Assembly: GCA_041394705.1 (NCBI GenBank)
Contig: JAWKHS010000022.1
Location: forward strand, 45,519 to 109,518
DNA length: 64,000 nt
From: Vicinamibacterales bacterium
GTDB taxonomy: Bacteria; Acidobacteriota; Vicinamibacteria; Vicinamibacterales; UBA2999
Reading direction: 5' to 3'
Position numbers and translations under genes: made by a program. Below, one piece after another: positions 26,551-34,272 of this stretch (positions are counted from its first letter, which is position 1; each line of letters begins with the position of its first letter). The notes under the pieces are model-generated. The model made no database searches, was not told where the DNA came from, and saw only the letters and a list, made by a program, of their open reading frames with translations.

Positions 26551-27822
26551 ATGCCCGATCGGTCCTTGCGCCCCGAGCCCCACCGGCCCTCCCGAGTCGT
26601 CCTGCCCTGGCTCGTGCGCCTCCGGTGGGCGTCGCTCGCGGGTCTCGCGGCGGTGTTCGCGGCCACGCCGCTCCTGGGCATCGAGGTGCCCGGGGCGCCC
26701 ATCGCGCTGCTGCTGGCGGGGCTGGCGGCCACCAACGTGGTCCTCGCCCTGCAGCTCAGGTCCCCCGAGCCGAGCCGGACCGTGATCGGCTGGTCGCTGC
26801 TGCTGGACGGCGCCCTCCTGACCGGCATCCTGTACTACGCGGGCGGGCCGATGAACCCGATCAGCGTCGTGTACCTGGTCGGCATCACGCTGGCCGCGGT
26901 GACGCTCGGCCACCGCTGGGCGCTGGTCGTCTCGGCCGTGTCCATCGGCGCCTACGCGCTCACCTTCTTCTGGTACGAGCCGCTCCAGTTCACCGACGAC
27001 CGCTCCACGCAGTACACGCTCACGCTCCACCTGGCCGGCATGTGGGTGGCCCTGTCGGCGGCGGCGGCCCTCATCGCGTACTTCGTCGGGCGGGTCTCCG
27101 AAGCGCTCGAACAACGGGAAACGGAGCTGATCGCCGCGCGGGTCCAGGCCGAACGCAGCGAGCGGCTGGCCGCGCTGCTGGCCCTGGGTGCCGGCGCGGC
27201 CCACGAACTGGCCACCCCGCTCAGCTCCGTCCGCACGCTGGTCGGCGAACTGGAGCGCACGATGGCGGCGGGCGAGACCGCGCCGGCCGAGTCGCGGGAG
27301 ATGCTGCGGGTGATGCGCCGGGAGATCGACCGGTGCACCCACGTCCTGGACCAGCTGAGCGGACGCGCCACGCCGGCGTCGGCGGCCGACACCGAGGTCG
27401 ATCCCGCGTCCCTCGCCGACGAGGTCCGGCGCCGCCTCGGCGACGCGCGCGGCGCGCGGCTCGACGTGGTCCTGCCCCACGCGCCCCGTCCCATCGCGGC
27501 CCCGGCCGAGCCGCTCCGGCAGGTGGTGGTCGCCCTCCTCCAGAACGCCTTCGACGCGTCCGCGCCCGGCCAGCACGTCGCGCTGAGCGTGGACCAGTCG
27601 CGGGGCGTCCGTCTCGAGATCGTGGACCACGGCCACGGCATGTCCGACGAGCTGTCGGCCAGGATCGGGGAACCGTTCGTCACGACCAAGCCGCAGGGCA
27701 CGGGCCTCGGCCTGGGCCTGTTCCTGGCGCGCGCCTTCGCCGAGCAGATGGGGGGCGCCCTCCACGTGCACTCGGTGATGGGCCAGGGCACCTCCGTCGT
27801 GCTGGAGCTGCCCGCGGCATGA
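26551..27822 (+). CDS. regB: Redox-sensing histidine kinase RegB/PrrB family
   Basis: The 423-residue membrane kinase has about six transmembrane segments in residues 18-185, then HisKA and HATPase domains. The RegB quinone-site motif appears as GGPMNPIS (98-105). The phosphorylated histidine is H218 in AAHELATPLSS. A cysteine in RCTHVL (C262) sits 44 residues later, matching the position of the redox-active cysteine of RegB. It should therefore report the redox state of the quinone pool or respiratory flux. The stop overlaps the regA start (ATGA). It starts at ATG 26551. Confidence 0.92.
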   Translation: MPDRSLRPEPHRPSRVVLPWLVRLRWASLAGLAAVFAATPLLGIEVPGAPIALLLAGLAATNVVLALQLRSPEPSRTVIGWSLLLDGALLTGILYYAGGPMNPISVVYLVGITLAAVTLGHRWALVVSAVSIGAYALTFFWYEPLQFTDDRSTQYTLTLHLAGMWVALSAAAALIAYFVGRVSEALEQRETELIAARVQAERSERLAALLALGAGAAHELATPLSSVRTLVGELERTMAAGETAPAESREMLRVMRREIDRCTHVLDQLSGRATPASAADTEVDPASLADEVRRRLGDARGARLDVVLPHAPRPIAAPAEPLRQVVVALLQNAFDASAPGQHVALSVDQSRGVRLEIVDHGHGMSDELSARIGEPFVTTKPQGTGLGLGLFLARAFAEQMGGALHVHSVMGQGTSVVLELPAA

Positions 27823-28361
27823 AGGACCGGATGCAGCCGACGATCCTGGTCGTCGAGGACGACGCCGTCTTCCGCTCGGTGCTCGTCACGGCGCTCGAGC
27901 AGCGTGGCTACGACGCGGTGGGTGTGGCCGACGGACAGGGAGCGCTCGCGGCCGCCCGCGCCGACAGCCCGGAGATGGCCGTCGTCGATCTCCGGCTGCC
28001 GGACATGTCCGGCCTCGACGTGGTCCGGGAACTCAAGGCCATCGACCAGACGACGGCCGTCGTCGTGCTCACGGGGTACGGCAGCATCGCCACGGCCCTC
28101 GAGGCCATCCGCCTCGGCGCCGCGCACTATCTCACCAAGCCGACCGACGCCGACCGCATCCTCGACGCGTTCCGCCGCGGCCTCGACGCCCGCCCGCGCG
28201 ATCTCCCCATGGACACGCCGTCGCTGGCCCGCGTGGAGTGGGAGCACATCCAGCGGGTCCTCGCCGACTGCGGAGGCAACATCTCCGAGGCGGCGCGCGC
28301 GCTCTCGATGCACCGCCGCTCCCTGCAGCGCAAGCTCGCCAAGTACCCGACGCCGAAGTAG
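27819..28361 (+). CDS. regA: Response regulator RegA/ActR/PrrA family
   Basis: The 180-residue regulator has a receiver domain with phospho-acceptor D57 in VVDLRLPDMSG and a Fis-type helix-turn-helix. The C-terminus carries the near-invariant RegA signature ARVEWEHIQRVL, GGNISEAARAL and MHRRSLQRKLAK. It is phosphorylated by RegB and binds the GCGAC-type dyads. It overlaps regB by four bases and is translationally coupled to it. Two predicted RegA sites follow immediately downstream, in front of the cytochrome/copper operon. Confidence 0.95.
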   Translation: MKDRMQPTILVVEDDAVFRSVLVTALEQRGYDAVGVADGQGALAAARADSPEMAVVDLRLPDMSGLDVVRELKAIDQTTAVVVLTGYGSIATALEAIRLGAAHYLTKPTDADRILDAFRRGLDARPRDLPMDTPSLARVEWEHIQRVLADCGGNISEAARALSMHRRSLQRKLAKYPTPK

Positions 28362-28370
28362 ACGCGGCCC

Positions 28371-28387
28371 TGCGTCACGTTGTCGCA
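28371..28387 (+). promoter_or_regulatory. Predicted RegA box 1 upstream of cytochrome/copper operon
   Basis: TGCGTC-ACGTT-GTCGCA differs from the perfect dyad at one position in the left arm. It lies 10 bases after the regA stop and 38 bases from the next copy. Confidence 0.58.
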
Positions 28388-28408
28388 CCCGCCGTCGCGG
28401 CGTCCGGC

Positions 28409-28425
28409 TGCGACATCTTGTCGCG
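28409..28425 (+). promoter_or_regulatory. Predicted RegA box 2 upstream of cytochrome/copper operon
   Basis: TGCGAC-ATCTT-GTCGCG keeps a perfect left arm and five of six bases in the right arm, with the same 5-base spacer. An additional GTCGC half-site lies between the two boxes at 28394-28398. The cytochrome c start is 95 bases downstream. Confidence 0.62.
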
Positions 28426-28519
28426 CCCGAACGGCCCTGGCTGCCAGGAGGATCGGGACGCGGACCCGCGCACGGCATGAGGCCGGCGCCCGGGACCCGG
28501 GCGAGATCGGGGACACGTC

Positions 28520-28933
28520 GTGAAGGCAGGCGCCGGCATCACTGGATTCTTCGGGCTCGCGGCGGGCCTCGTTCTCGCCGCCGCCTGCAACCCGGCGCCT
28601 CGGCCCGTTCCCGTGGAGACCGCCGTCGACGGCAAGACGCTGTACGCCGAGAACGGCTGCGGCAGCTGTCACGGCCCGCTCGGCCGCGGCGACGGGCCGA
28701 TCAGCGGCACCCTGGACCCGCGGCCCACGGACTTCCAGGAATCGGGCGCATTCGTGACGGGCCTGACCGTCGAGGCCGTCGCGGCGACGATTGCCGACGG
28801 CATCCAGCTGCACGCGGCGCCCGGCGTGCCCTCCGATCACCGGCAGGGCATGCCGCGGTTCCCCCACCTGTCGGACACCGAGCGCCAGTCCCTGGCGCGC
28901 TACGTGCTGTCGCTCCGCGACCCGTCTCACTAG
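28520..28933 (+). CDS. Class I cytochrome c, lipid-anchored
   Basis: The 137-residue periplasmic cytochrome has a lipoprotein signal (LAAAC, C23). The single heme-binding site is C47-G-S-C50-H51, with a probable axial methionine at M111 in GMPRF. It transfers electrons in respiration. It starts at GTG 28520 and is followed by the copper chaperone genes with 9 bases between. The two predicted RegA sites upstream suggest redox control of this operon. Confidence 0.92.
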   Translation: MKAGAGITGFFGLAAGLVLAAACNPAPRPVPVETAVDGKTLYAENGCGSCHGPLGRGDGPISGTLDPRPTDFQESGAFVTGLTVEAVAATIADGIQLHAAPGVPSDHRQGMPRFPHLSDTERQSLARYVLSLRDPSH

Positions 28934-28942
28934 GAGATTCCC

Positions 28943-29392
28943 ATGATCCTGCGTCGTCTCTCGTTCCTTGCGGCCGCCGCCGTCCTCACGACCGGCGCGC
29001 TCGCCTCGGCCCAGACCCCCGCCGTGACCGTGCACGACGCCTGGGTGCGGCAGCCGATGGGCGGCCGCGACATGACGGGGGCCTTCGCCGTCGTCGAGAA
29101 CACGGGCAACGCGCCGCGGTCGATCGTGGCCGCGTCGTCGGATCTCTCCGACAAGGTCGAACTGCACGAGATGAAGAACGAGAACGGCATGATGCGCATG
29201 TCGCCGGTGAAGAAGATGGACGTGCCCGCGCAGGGCCGCCTCGAGCTGAAGCCGGGCTCGTTCCACGTGATGCTGTTCGAGATCAAGAAGCGGCCGGCCC
29301 CCGGCGACAAGGTGCGGCTCACCCTGACGCTCGACGACGGCACCACGGTGACCACCGAGGCGCAGGTGCGCGCGCCGGGGTCGATGCAGTGA
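28943..29392 (+). CDS. Periplasmic copper chaperone PCu(A)C
   Basis: The 149-residue exported cupredoxin-like protein has a signal peptide ending LASAQ. The copper(I) site H-X10-M-X21-H-X-M is complete: H75, M86, H108 and M110. It delivers copper to the CuA or CuB centre of cytochrome oxidases, normally with a SCO protein, whose gene overlaps here. The ATG at 28943 follows an AGGAG site, 9 bases after the cytochrome gene. Confidence 0.94.
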   Translation: MILRRLSFLAAAAVLTTGALASAQTPAVTVHDAWVRQPMGGRDMTGAFAVVENTGNAPRSIVAASSDLSDKVELHEMKNENGMMRMSPVKKMDVPAQGRLELKPGSFHVMLFEIKKRPAPGDKVRLTLTLDDGTTVTTEAQVRAPGSMQ

Positions 29393-29991
29393 GCGTCGGC
29401 CAGGGATTCCGCCGGGCCGCGTGCGCACTGGCGCTTGCGGCGCTGACCGCGGCGGCCGGCTGCACCCGAACGCCGGCCGTCGAGCGCCTGCCGGTCCTGC
29501 CCATCGGCGGCGACTTCGCGCTCACCGACCACGACGGCCAGCCGTTCACGCTGGCGTCCCAGCGCGGCAAGATCATCCTGATCTTCTTCGGCTACAGCTC
29601 GTGCCCCGATGCCTGCCCCACCACCCTGTCGAAGCTCGCCACCGTGGCCCGCAGGCTCGGGGACGACAAGGGCCGGATGCGGACGCTCTACATCTCGGTG
29701 GATCCGGACCGCGACACGCCGCCGGTGCTGAAGGCGGACCTCGCCAACTTCGCGCTGGACGCCCTGGGACTGACCGGCACGAAGGAGGCCATCGACACGG
29801 TGGTGGCCCAGTACGGCGCGGCCTACGAGATCGTGCCCACGCCGGAGTCGGCGGCGAAGTACACGGTGTCGCACACGACGACGGTGTTCGCGCTGGATGC
29901 CCAGGGGCGGGTCCGCAAGACGTTCGCCTACGAGGCCACGGTGGACGAGATCGTGGAGGGCATCCGCGCGATCCTGGCTCAGCCGGCCTAG
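29389..29991 (+). CDS. SCO1/SenC/PrrC family copper-thioredoxin protein, lipoprotein
   Basis: The 200-residue protein has a lipoprotein signal (AAAGC, C25) and a thioredoxin fold. Copper ligands are C72 and C76 in SCPDACP and H162 in VSHTT. It assembles the CuA centre of cytochrome c oxidase with PCu(A)C. In Rhodobacter the SCO protein PrrC is itself encoded with PrrBA, so the linkage to RegBA here is conserved biology. The GTG at 29389 overlaps the PCu(A)C stop by four bases. No oxidase subunits are in the window. Confidence 0.94.
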   Translation: MSVGQGFRRAACALALAALTAAAGCTRTPAVERLPVLPIGGDFALTDHDGQPFTLASQRGKIILIFFGYSSCPDACPTTLSKLATVARRLGDDKGRMRTLYISVDPDRDTPPVLKADLANFALDALGLTGTKEAIDTVVAQYGAAYEIVPTPESAAKYTVSHTTTVFALDAQGRVRKTFAYEATVDEIVEGIRAILAQPA

Positions 29992-30108
29992 CGGGCGCGG
30001 GACCGCGCGCCGGACGGCACGGCCGGAGCGGCCGCCGGCGGCGGGAAACCCGCGCGGACGGCCGGCATCGTACCTGCGCCGGCGTCACCACCGCCGCGAA
30101 GGACGCGC

Positions 30109-30870
30109 ATGAATGCCATCCGGCCGCTCGACATCCCCGTCATCCTCGGCACGACGCGCCAGGGCCGCGCCAGCGCGCACGCGGCGCGGCTCCTGGCCGA
30201 CCTCCTGAACCGTCGCCGCGGCGTGAGAAGCCGGCTCATCGACATCGCGGCGGTGCCCACGCCCGTGAACGACGCCGGCGAGGCCATCAAGGACGCGGCC
30301 TTCGCCGCCGCCATGCAGGCCGCCGACGGGCTCGTCATCGTCGCGCCGGAATACAACCACAGCTTTCCCGGCCTGCTGAAGCACGTGCTGGATTCCTGCC
30401 TGAGCGAGTACATCCACAAGGCCGTCGGCCTGGTCGGCGTCTCGTCGGGTCCCTTCGCCGGCATCCGCGTCGTCCAGGGCCTGCTCCCGGTGATGCGGGA
30501 GCTGGGGCTCGTGACGATCTTCTGGGACATCAACATCGGGCAGGTCGGCACGGTGTTCGCCGAGGACGGCCGGCTGCTCGACGAGGCGTTCGTGCGGCGG
30601 TCGGACCGCTTCATCCGCGAGCTCCTCTGGATGGCGAAGGTGCTCAGGATGGGACGCGAGCAGGTGAGCATCGACGACGAGGCCGCCGAAGCGGTCCCGC
30701 CGATGCCGTGCCCGGCGTGCGGCACGCCGATGACGCACCACGCGGACAAGACGGTACCCGCCTCCGGCACCGACACCGAGGTGGCGGTGGCCGCCGCGAT
30801 GGCCTGCGGCAGCTGCGGCGCCGGCGCGACGACCGTGACGCTGGCGCCAGCCACCGACGTGCCCGCGTAG
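30109..30870 (+). CDS. NAD(P)H-dependent FMN reductase with C-terminal zinc-ribbon-like tail
   Basis: The 253-residue protein has a flavodoxin-like FMN reductase domain (residues 8-180) with phosphate-loop ILGTTRQGR and APEYNHSFPG contacting the flavin. It likely reduces FMN or quinones with NAD(P)H. After residue 195 comes an extra segment with CPACG (C201, C204) and, 29 residues later, CGSCG (C233, C236): a probable four-cysteine zinc or iron site not found in SsuE or ArsH-type enzymes. It starts at ATG 30109 and is monocistronic. Confidence 0.87.
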   Translation: MNAIRPLDIPVILGTTRQGRASAHAARLLADLLNRRRGVRSRLIDIAAVPTPVNDAGEAIKDAAFAAAMQAADGLVIVAPEYNHSFPGLLKHVLDSCLSEYIHKAVGLVGVSSGPFAGIRVVQGLLPVMRELGLVTIFWDINIGQVGTVFAEDGRLLDEAFVRRSDRFIRELLWMAKVLRMGREQVSIDDEAAEAVPPMPCPACGTPMTHHADKTVPASGTDTEVAVAAAMACGSCGAGATTVTLAPATDVPA

Positions 30871-30923
30871 ATGGCGGGCGTCGGAGGGTCGGGGCGGCAC
30901 GCGCAACGCCCCGGACGGCCGCG

Positions 30924-31355
30924 CTACTGCGAGCGCTGGACGGTTCGCAGGATGTCCACCATCGCCGGCGACATGTCGGTGTGGTGGTGGACGATCTTCC
31001 AGCCCTGCGTGCCGCGGCGGTAGACGTTCGTGACGCGGTTGTGCCCGATGTTGATCAGATGGCCCGCGAGCTTGAGCGTGCCGTTCTCCACGCCCACCTC
31101 GCACGCCATGTCGCCGGCGAGGAGGAGGTGCTGTTCCTCCAGCGCGACCCTGCCTTCGGTCGAGAGCCGCGCCACCGCCTCCCAGGAACCGCGCACGTCG
31201 TCCCAGCCGATCTGACGGCCGCCAATCGGGTGCAGCGTGGTGACGTCCGGGTCGTGGGCCCAGATGTCGGCCAGCGCGCGGGCATCGCCGTTCACCATGC
31301 GGTTCAGTGCCGAGTAGAACTGCTCCGAGGCCTTGCGGACGTCGTCCAGTGCCAT
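30924..31355 (-). CDS. SnoaL/NTF2-like protein (DUF4440 or SnoaL_3 type)
   Basis: The 143-residue cytoplasmic protein has an NTF2 fold. It contains FYSALNRMVNGDARALADIW, a WDDVRGSWEAVA helix and a terminal WKIVHHHTDMSP strand. These domains bind small molecules or catalyse minor reactions; the ligand is unknown. The ATG at 31355 is preceded by GGAGGCG. It lies 105 bases after the convergent serine hydrolase stop on the same strand. Confidence 0.88.
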   Translation of the reverse strand: MALDDVRKASEQFYSALNRMVNGDARALADIWAHDPDVTTLHPIGGRQIGWDDVRGSWEAVARLSTEGRVALEEQHLLLAGDMACEVGVENGTLKLAGHLINIGHNRVTNVYRRGTQGWKIVHHHTDMSPAMVDILRTVQRSQ

Positions 31356-31460
31356 GGCTCGCCTCCGGCGTCTGTCGAGGGGATGGGGCGCGCGCGGACG
31401 CGCGTCAGCCCGCATGTTACCCCCGGCTCGCGGTGCGCCGGCCGTACAACGCTGTCAGGT

Positions 31461-32918
31461 TCAGGCGTCGCGCCGGGCGATGCGCCCGTTCACGCGGATC
31501 CAGCGGATCCGGCCGCCCGCCTCCCGGATGAACTCATACGGCATCCCGACGTACTGGCCGCCCGTCGCGTAGGCGACGTCCGGGCCGTAGAACACGAGCG
31601 GCGCGTCGGGCTGGCCGTCGCCCACGGCCACGACGAGGTGATCCGCGTCCCGCCGGACCAGGACCGTGCCGACCGGCGGACGGCGGTAGGTGCCGGCATA
31701 CGCGTCGAGCGGCGGCTGGACGGCCAGTGGCCGGGCATGGAACGTCATCGCCTCGTTCACGCCGCGATGCCCGATCCGCTGCCCAGGATCGAGCGCCAGG
31801 CCGGCGTAGCTCTTCAGGATCGCGGCCTCCACGTCCTGCACCAGCCGCCAGCCGTCCACGTGATTCGTGAAGACACAGAACGCCAGGTTCCGCGCGGGCA
31901 CGAGCTGCAGGAGCAGGCAGTGCCCGTTCAGGGTGCCGCCATGGGCCACGGTCTTCACGCCGCCCAGCGTGCGGACGTGCCAGCCCGCGCCCATCTCGTC
32001 GGTGGTCGCGTTCTTGGGGACCTGCGCCGTCTGCATCAGCTCCAGGAGCGCGCGTGAGACGTGCGGCGTGCCCTCGGCGGTGCGGCCGTCGCCCAGGTGG
32101 AACCGCGCGTAGCGCATCGCGTCGGCGATGGAGGTGAGGACGCCGCCGGCCGTGGTGCTCGACGTGGTCTGGAAGGGCCGGATGACCTCGACGGCGCCGC
32201 CGCGCGTCCGATGGCCCAGCGTGAGCCGCCGCGTCATGGCATCCGTGAGGCGCGTCACGGTGCGCGTGAGGCCGAGCGGCGCGACGACCAGGTCGCGAAG
32301 CGCGTCGTGGATGCTCTTCCCGGTCACCACCTCGATGAGGCGCCCGGTCAGGGCGAAGCCCGCGTTGTTGTAGCTCCACACACGTCCCGGCGGCGCCAGC
32401 TGCGGCAGCGTCGGCATGATCGTGCCGGCGAAGTGCGCGAGGGCGCCCGCGCCGCGGTCTTCGGTCGTGAGCTGGCCCTCCCAACCCGGCGTGTGCGTCA
32501 GGCAGTGCCACAGCGAGACGGTGCGGCTCGCCTCGTCGTCGACGACACGGAACCCCGGCACGTAGCGCTGAATCGGCGCGCGCAGGTCCACGCGGCCGTC
32601 CTGCACCAGCTTCATCAGCGCCGTGGCCGTGACCGTCTTGGAGATCGACGCGATCGTGAAGAGGGTGTCGTCGGTGATGGGCCGGGGGTCGTCGTGGTCG
32701 GTCACGCCGAGGCCCCGGAGCGTCACCTCGCCGTCGGCCAGGACCCCCAGGCCGACGCCGGGGACGCCGTAGGCCTGCATCTTCGCGGCCGCGAGTTCGG
32801 CGACGGCCTCGAAGCGCGGGTCGCGCCGGGCGGCGCCGCGGCGGGCGGGGCGGACGGAGGCGGCCGGGAAGTGCAGCGCGGGCACGGACGCCAGCGCGAG
32901 GAAGTCGCGTCGCAGCAT
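31461..32918 (-). CDS. Tat-exported beta-lactamase-family serine hydrolase
   Basis: The 485-residue class C beta-lactamase-like enzyme has a twin-arginine-like leader (RRDFLALAS). The catalytic motifs are S91-I-S-K94, Y183-N-N185 and a later HGGTLNG. The C-terminal 100 residues form a beta domain with DAYAGTYRRPPVG. The substrate is unknown: ester, D-peptide or beta-lactam. The ATG at 32918 lies 7 bases after a TAGACT hexamer, which suggests a leaderless mRNA. Confidence 0.91.
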   Translation of the reverse strand: MLRRDFLALASVPALHFPAASVRPARRGAARRDPRFEAVAELAAAKMQAYGVPGVGLGVLADGEVTLRGLGVTDHDDPRPITDDTLFTIASISKTVTATALMKLVQDGRVDLRAPIQRYVPGFRVVDDEASRTVSLWHCLTHTPGWEGQLTTEDRGAGALAHFAGTIMPTLPQLAPPGRVWSYNNAGFALTGRLIEVVTGKSIHDALRDLVVAPLGLTRTVTRLTDAMTRRLTLGHRTRGGAVEVIRPFQTTSSTTAGGVLTSIADAMRYARFHLGDGRTAEGTPHVSRALLELMQTAQVPKNATTDEMGAGWHVRTLGGVKTVAHGGTLNGHCLLLQLVPARNLAFCVFTNHVDGWRLVQDVEAAILKSYAGLALDPGQRIGHRGVNEAMTFHARPLAVQPPLDAYAGTYRRPPVGTVLVRRDADHLVVAVGDGQPDAPLVFYGPDVAYATGGQYVGMPYEFIREAGGRIRWIRVNGRIARRDA

Positions 32919-32925
32919 GCGGGAC

Positions 32926-32931
32926 AGTCTA
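32926..32931 (-). promoter_or_regulatory. -10-like hexamer TAGACT, leaderless start
   Basis: TAGACT on the minus strand ends 7 bases before the ATG at 32918, with no ribosome site between them. Confidence 0.42.
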
Positions 32932-32977
32932 CGATGGCGTCCCGCCGCGCACCGGCCGGCGGCGAGGGAGGTCCACC

Positions 32978-33487
32978 GTGTTCACGTCAATCGAGACGTC
33001 GTGGCTGACCGTGTCGGGGCTGCTGGCCGCGCCCGTCGCGGCCGTCCTGGGCGTGGCGAGCGCGCAGCCGCCGGACGACGCCGCGGCCATCCGCGCCGCG
33101 CGCGCCGCGTCGAACGCCGCAATCGCCGCGCACGACGTGGCCGGCATCGCCCGCCACTGGCTGCCCGACGTGCACATCGTCACGTCCACCAGCACGCAGG
33201 GCACGGGGCCGGAGGTGAACGGCCAGCGCATGGCGCAGCAGTTCCAGCGCCGCCCCGATACGGTCTACGTGCGCACGCCGTCGACGATCGACGTCTTCGG
33301 CGCGTGGAACGTCGCCTCGGAACGGGGCGAGTGGACGGGACGGTGGACCGAGCCGGACGGCGTCGTGGACGTCGGCGGCACCTACCTGGCGCAGTGGCGG
33401 AAGGTGGACGGCACGTGGCGCATCCAGGCGGAGCTGTTCGTGCCGACGCGGTGCCGCGGCTCGAAGTACTGCGCCGGCCATCCCTGA
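32978..33487 (+). CDS. Exported DUF4440/SnoaL-like protein
   Basis: The 169-residue protein has a hydrophobic leader (about residues 8-29, ending GVASAQ) and an NTF2-like domain: AAIAAHDVAGIARHWLPDVH, then FGAWNVASERGEWTGRW and WRIQAELFVP. This is the DUF4440 pattern. Function is unknown. It starts at GTG 32978 after a GGGAGG site and is divergent from the serine hydrolase with 59 bases between starts. Confidence 0.85.
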   Translation: MFTSIETSWLTVSGLLAAPVAAVLGVASAQPPDDAAAIRAARAASNAAIAAHDVAGIARHWLPDVHIVTSTSTQGTGPEVNGQRMAQQFQRRPDTVYVRTPSTIDVFGAWNVASERGEWTGRWTEPDGVVDVGGTYLAQWRKVDGTWRIQAELFVPTRCRGSKYCAGHP

Positions 33488-33544
33488 CCGCGCGGCGCCG
33501 GGACGGGAGAGGCGCGGCGCGGGCCCACGCCTCCCCGTGGACGG

Positions 33545-34108
33545 CTAGTCGTTCTTGGTCTGGTTGCTGATCTGCAGGTCCCAGCCGTCGGGATCGTAGA
33601 CGTGGAAGCTCCTGAAGTTGTCGCCCACGAAGTCCTCGCGCGGGTTGAGGCCGCGGCGCGTCAGCTCCGCCTTCACGGCGTCGGTGTTCCAGGGCTCGAT
33701 GCCGTACGAGACGTGGTTGATGACGCCCGTCACCGGCGGCCGGTTCGCCGCCTGCGCGCCCTGCCCGGGCCCGGACGGCGTGGCGCCGCCGTCGGGGCGG
33801 CGGTTGTTGCGGATGATGATCTCGCCGACGTCGCCGATCTTCAGCGTGGCCTGGTTCCGGCCGTTGTCGTTCTTGATCTCCCATCCCATCAGGCCGGCGT
33901 ACCACTCCGCGCTCTTCTTGTAGTCGGTGACGGCGTACGAGATGTGATCGAGGTGCACGGTCTTCCACGGCGCCTTGTCGGCGGCGGCGGCGGCGACCGG
34001 CGCCGCCGATCCGGCCAGGGCCAGCGCCGCGAGGCTCTTGATCAGCTGCCGCCGATCCATCTTGCCGGTCTCGAAGTCCTTGATGAGCGTGGCGATCGTC
34101 TGTTCCAT
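33545..34108 (-). CDS. VOC (glyoxalase/dioxygenase superfamily) protein with Tat-like leader
   Basis: The 187-residue protein has an N-terminal helix and then MDRRQLIKSLAALALAG, a twin-arginine-like signal. The VOC domain follows: HLDHISYAVTDYKKSAEWYA, and a second half with NHVSYGIEPWN and YDPDGWDLQI. Candidate metal ligands are the histidines of HLDHIS and NHVSYG and the late acidic strand. The reaction is unknown. The ATG at 34108 has AAAGGAC upstream. Confidence 0.88.
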   Translation of the reverse strand: MEQTIATLIKDFETGKMDRRQLIKSLAALALAGSAAPVAAAAADKAPWKTVHLDHISYAVTDYKKSAEWYAGLMGWEIKNDNGRNQATLKIGDVGEIIIRNNRRPDGGATPSGPGQGAQAANRPPVTGVINHVSYGIEPWNTDAVKAELTRRGLNPREDFVGDNFRSFHVYDPDGWDLQISNQTKND

Positions 34109-34272
34109 GGCAGTCCTTTCAGCGCCGGCCCGCACGGAGCGAACCCGGTGCGGCGCATTCTACGCCCAACCGGCTCGTCGGTACGCCCGGCGGCGGCGGG
34201 GCCCGGCGGCGCAGACGATGGCGGCCCACCGGAGTTGCCGCGGGTGCGGGACCACGCCGAGAATGACCCGAC

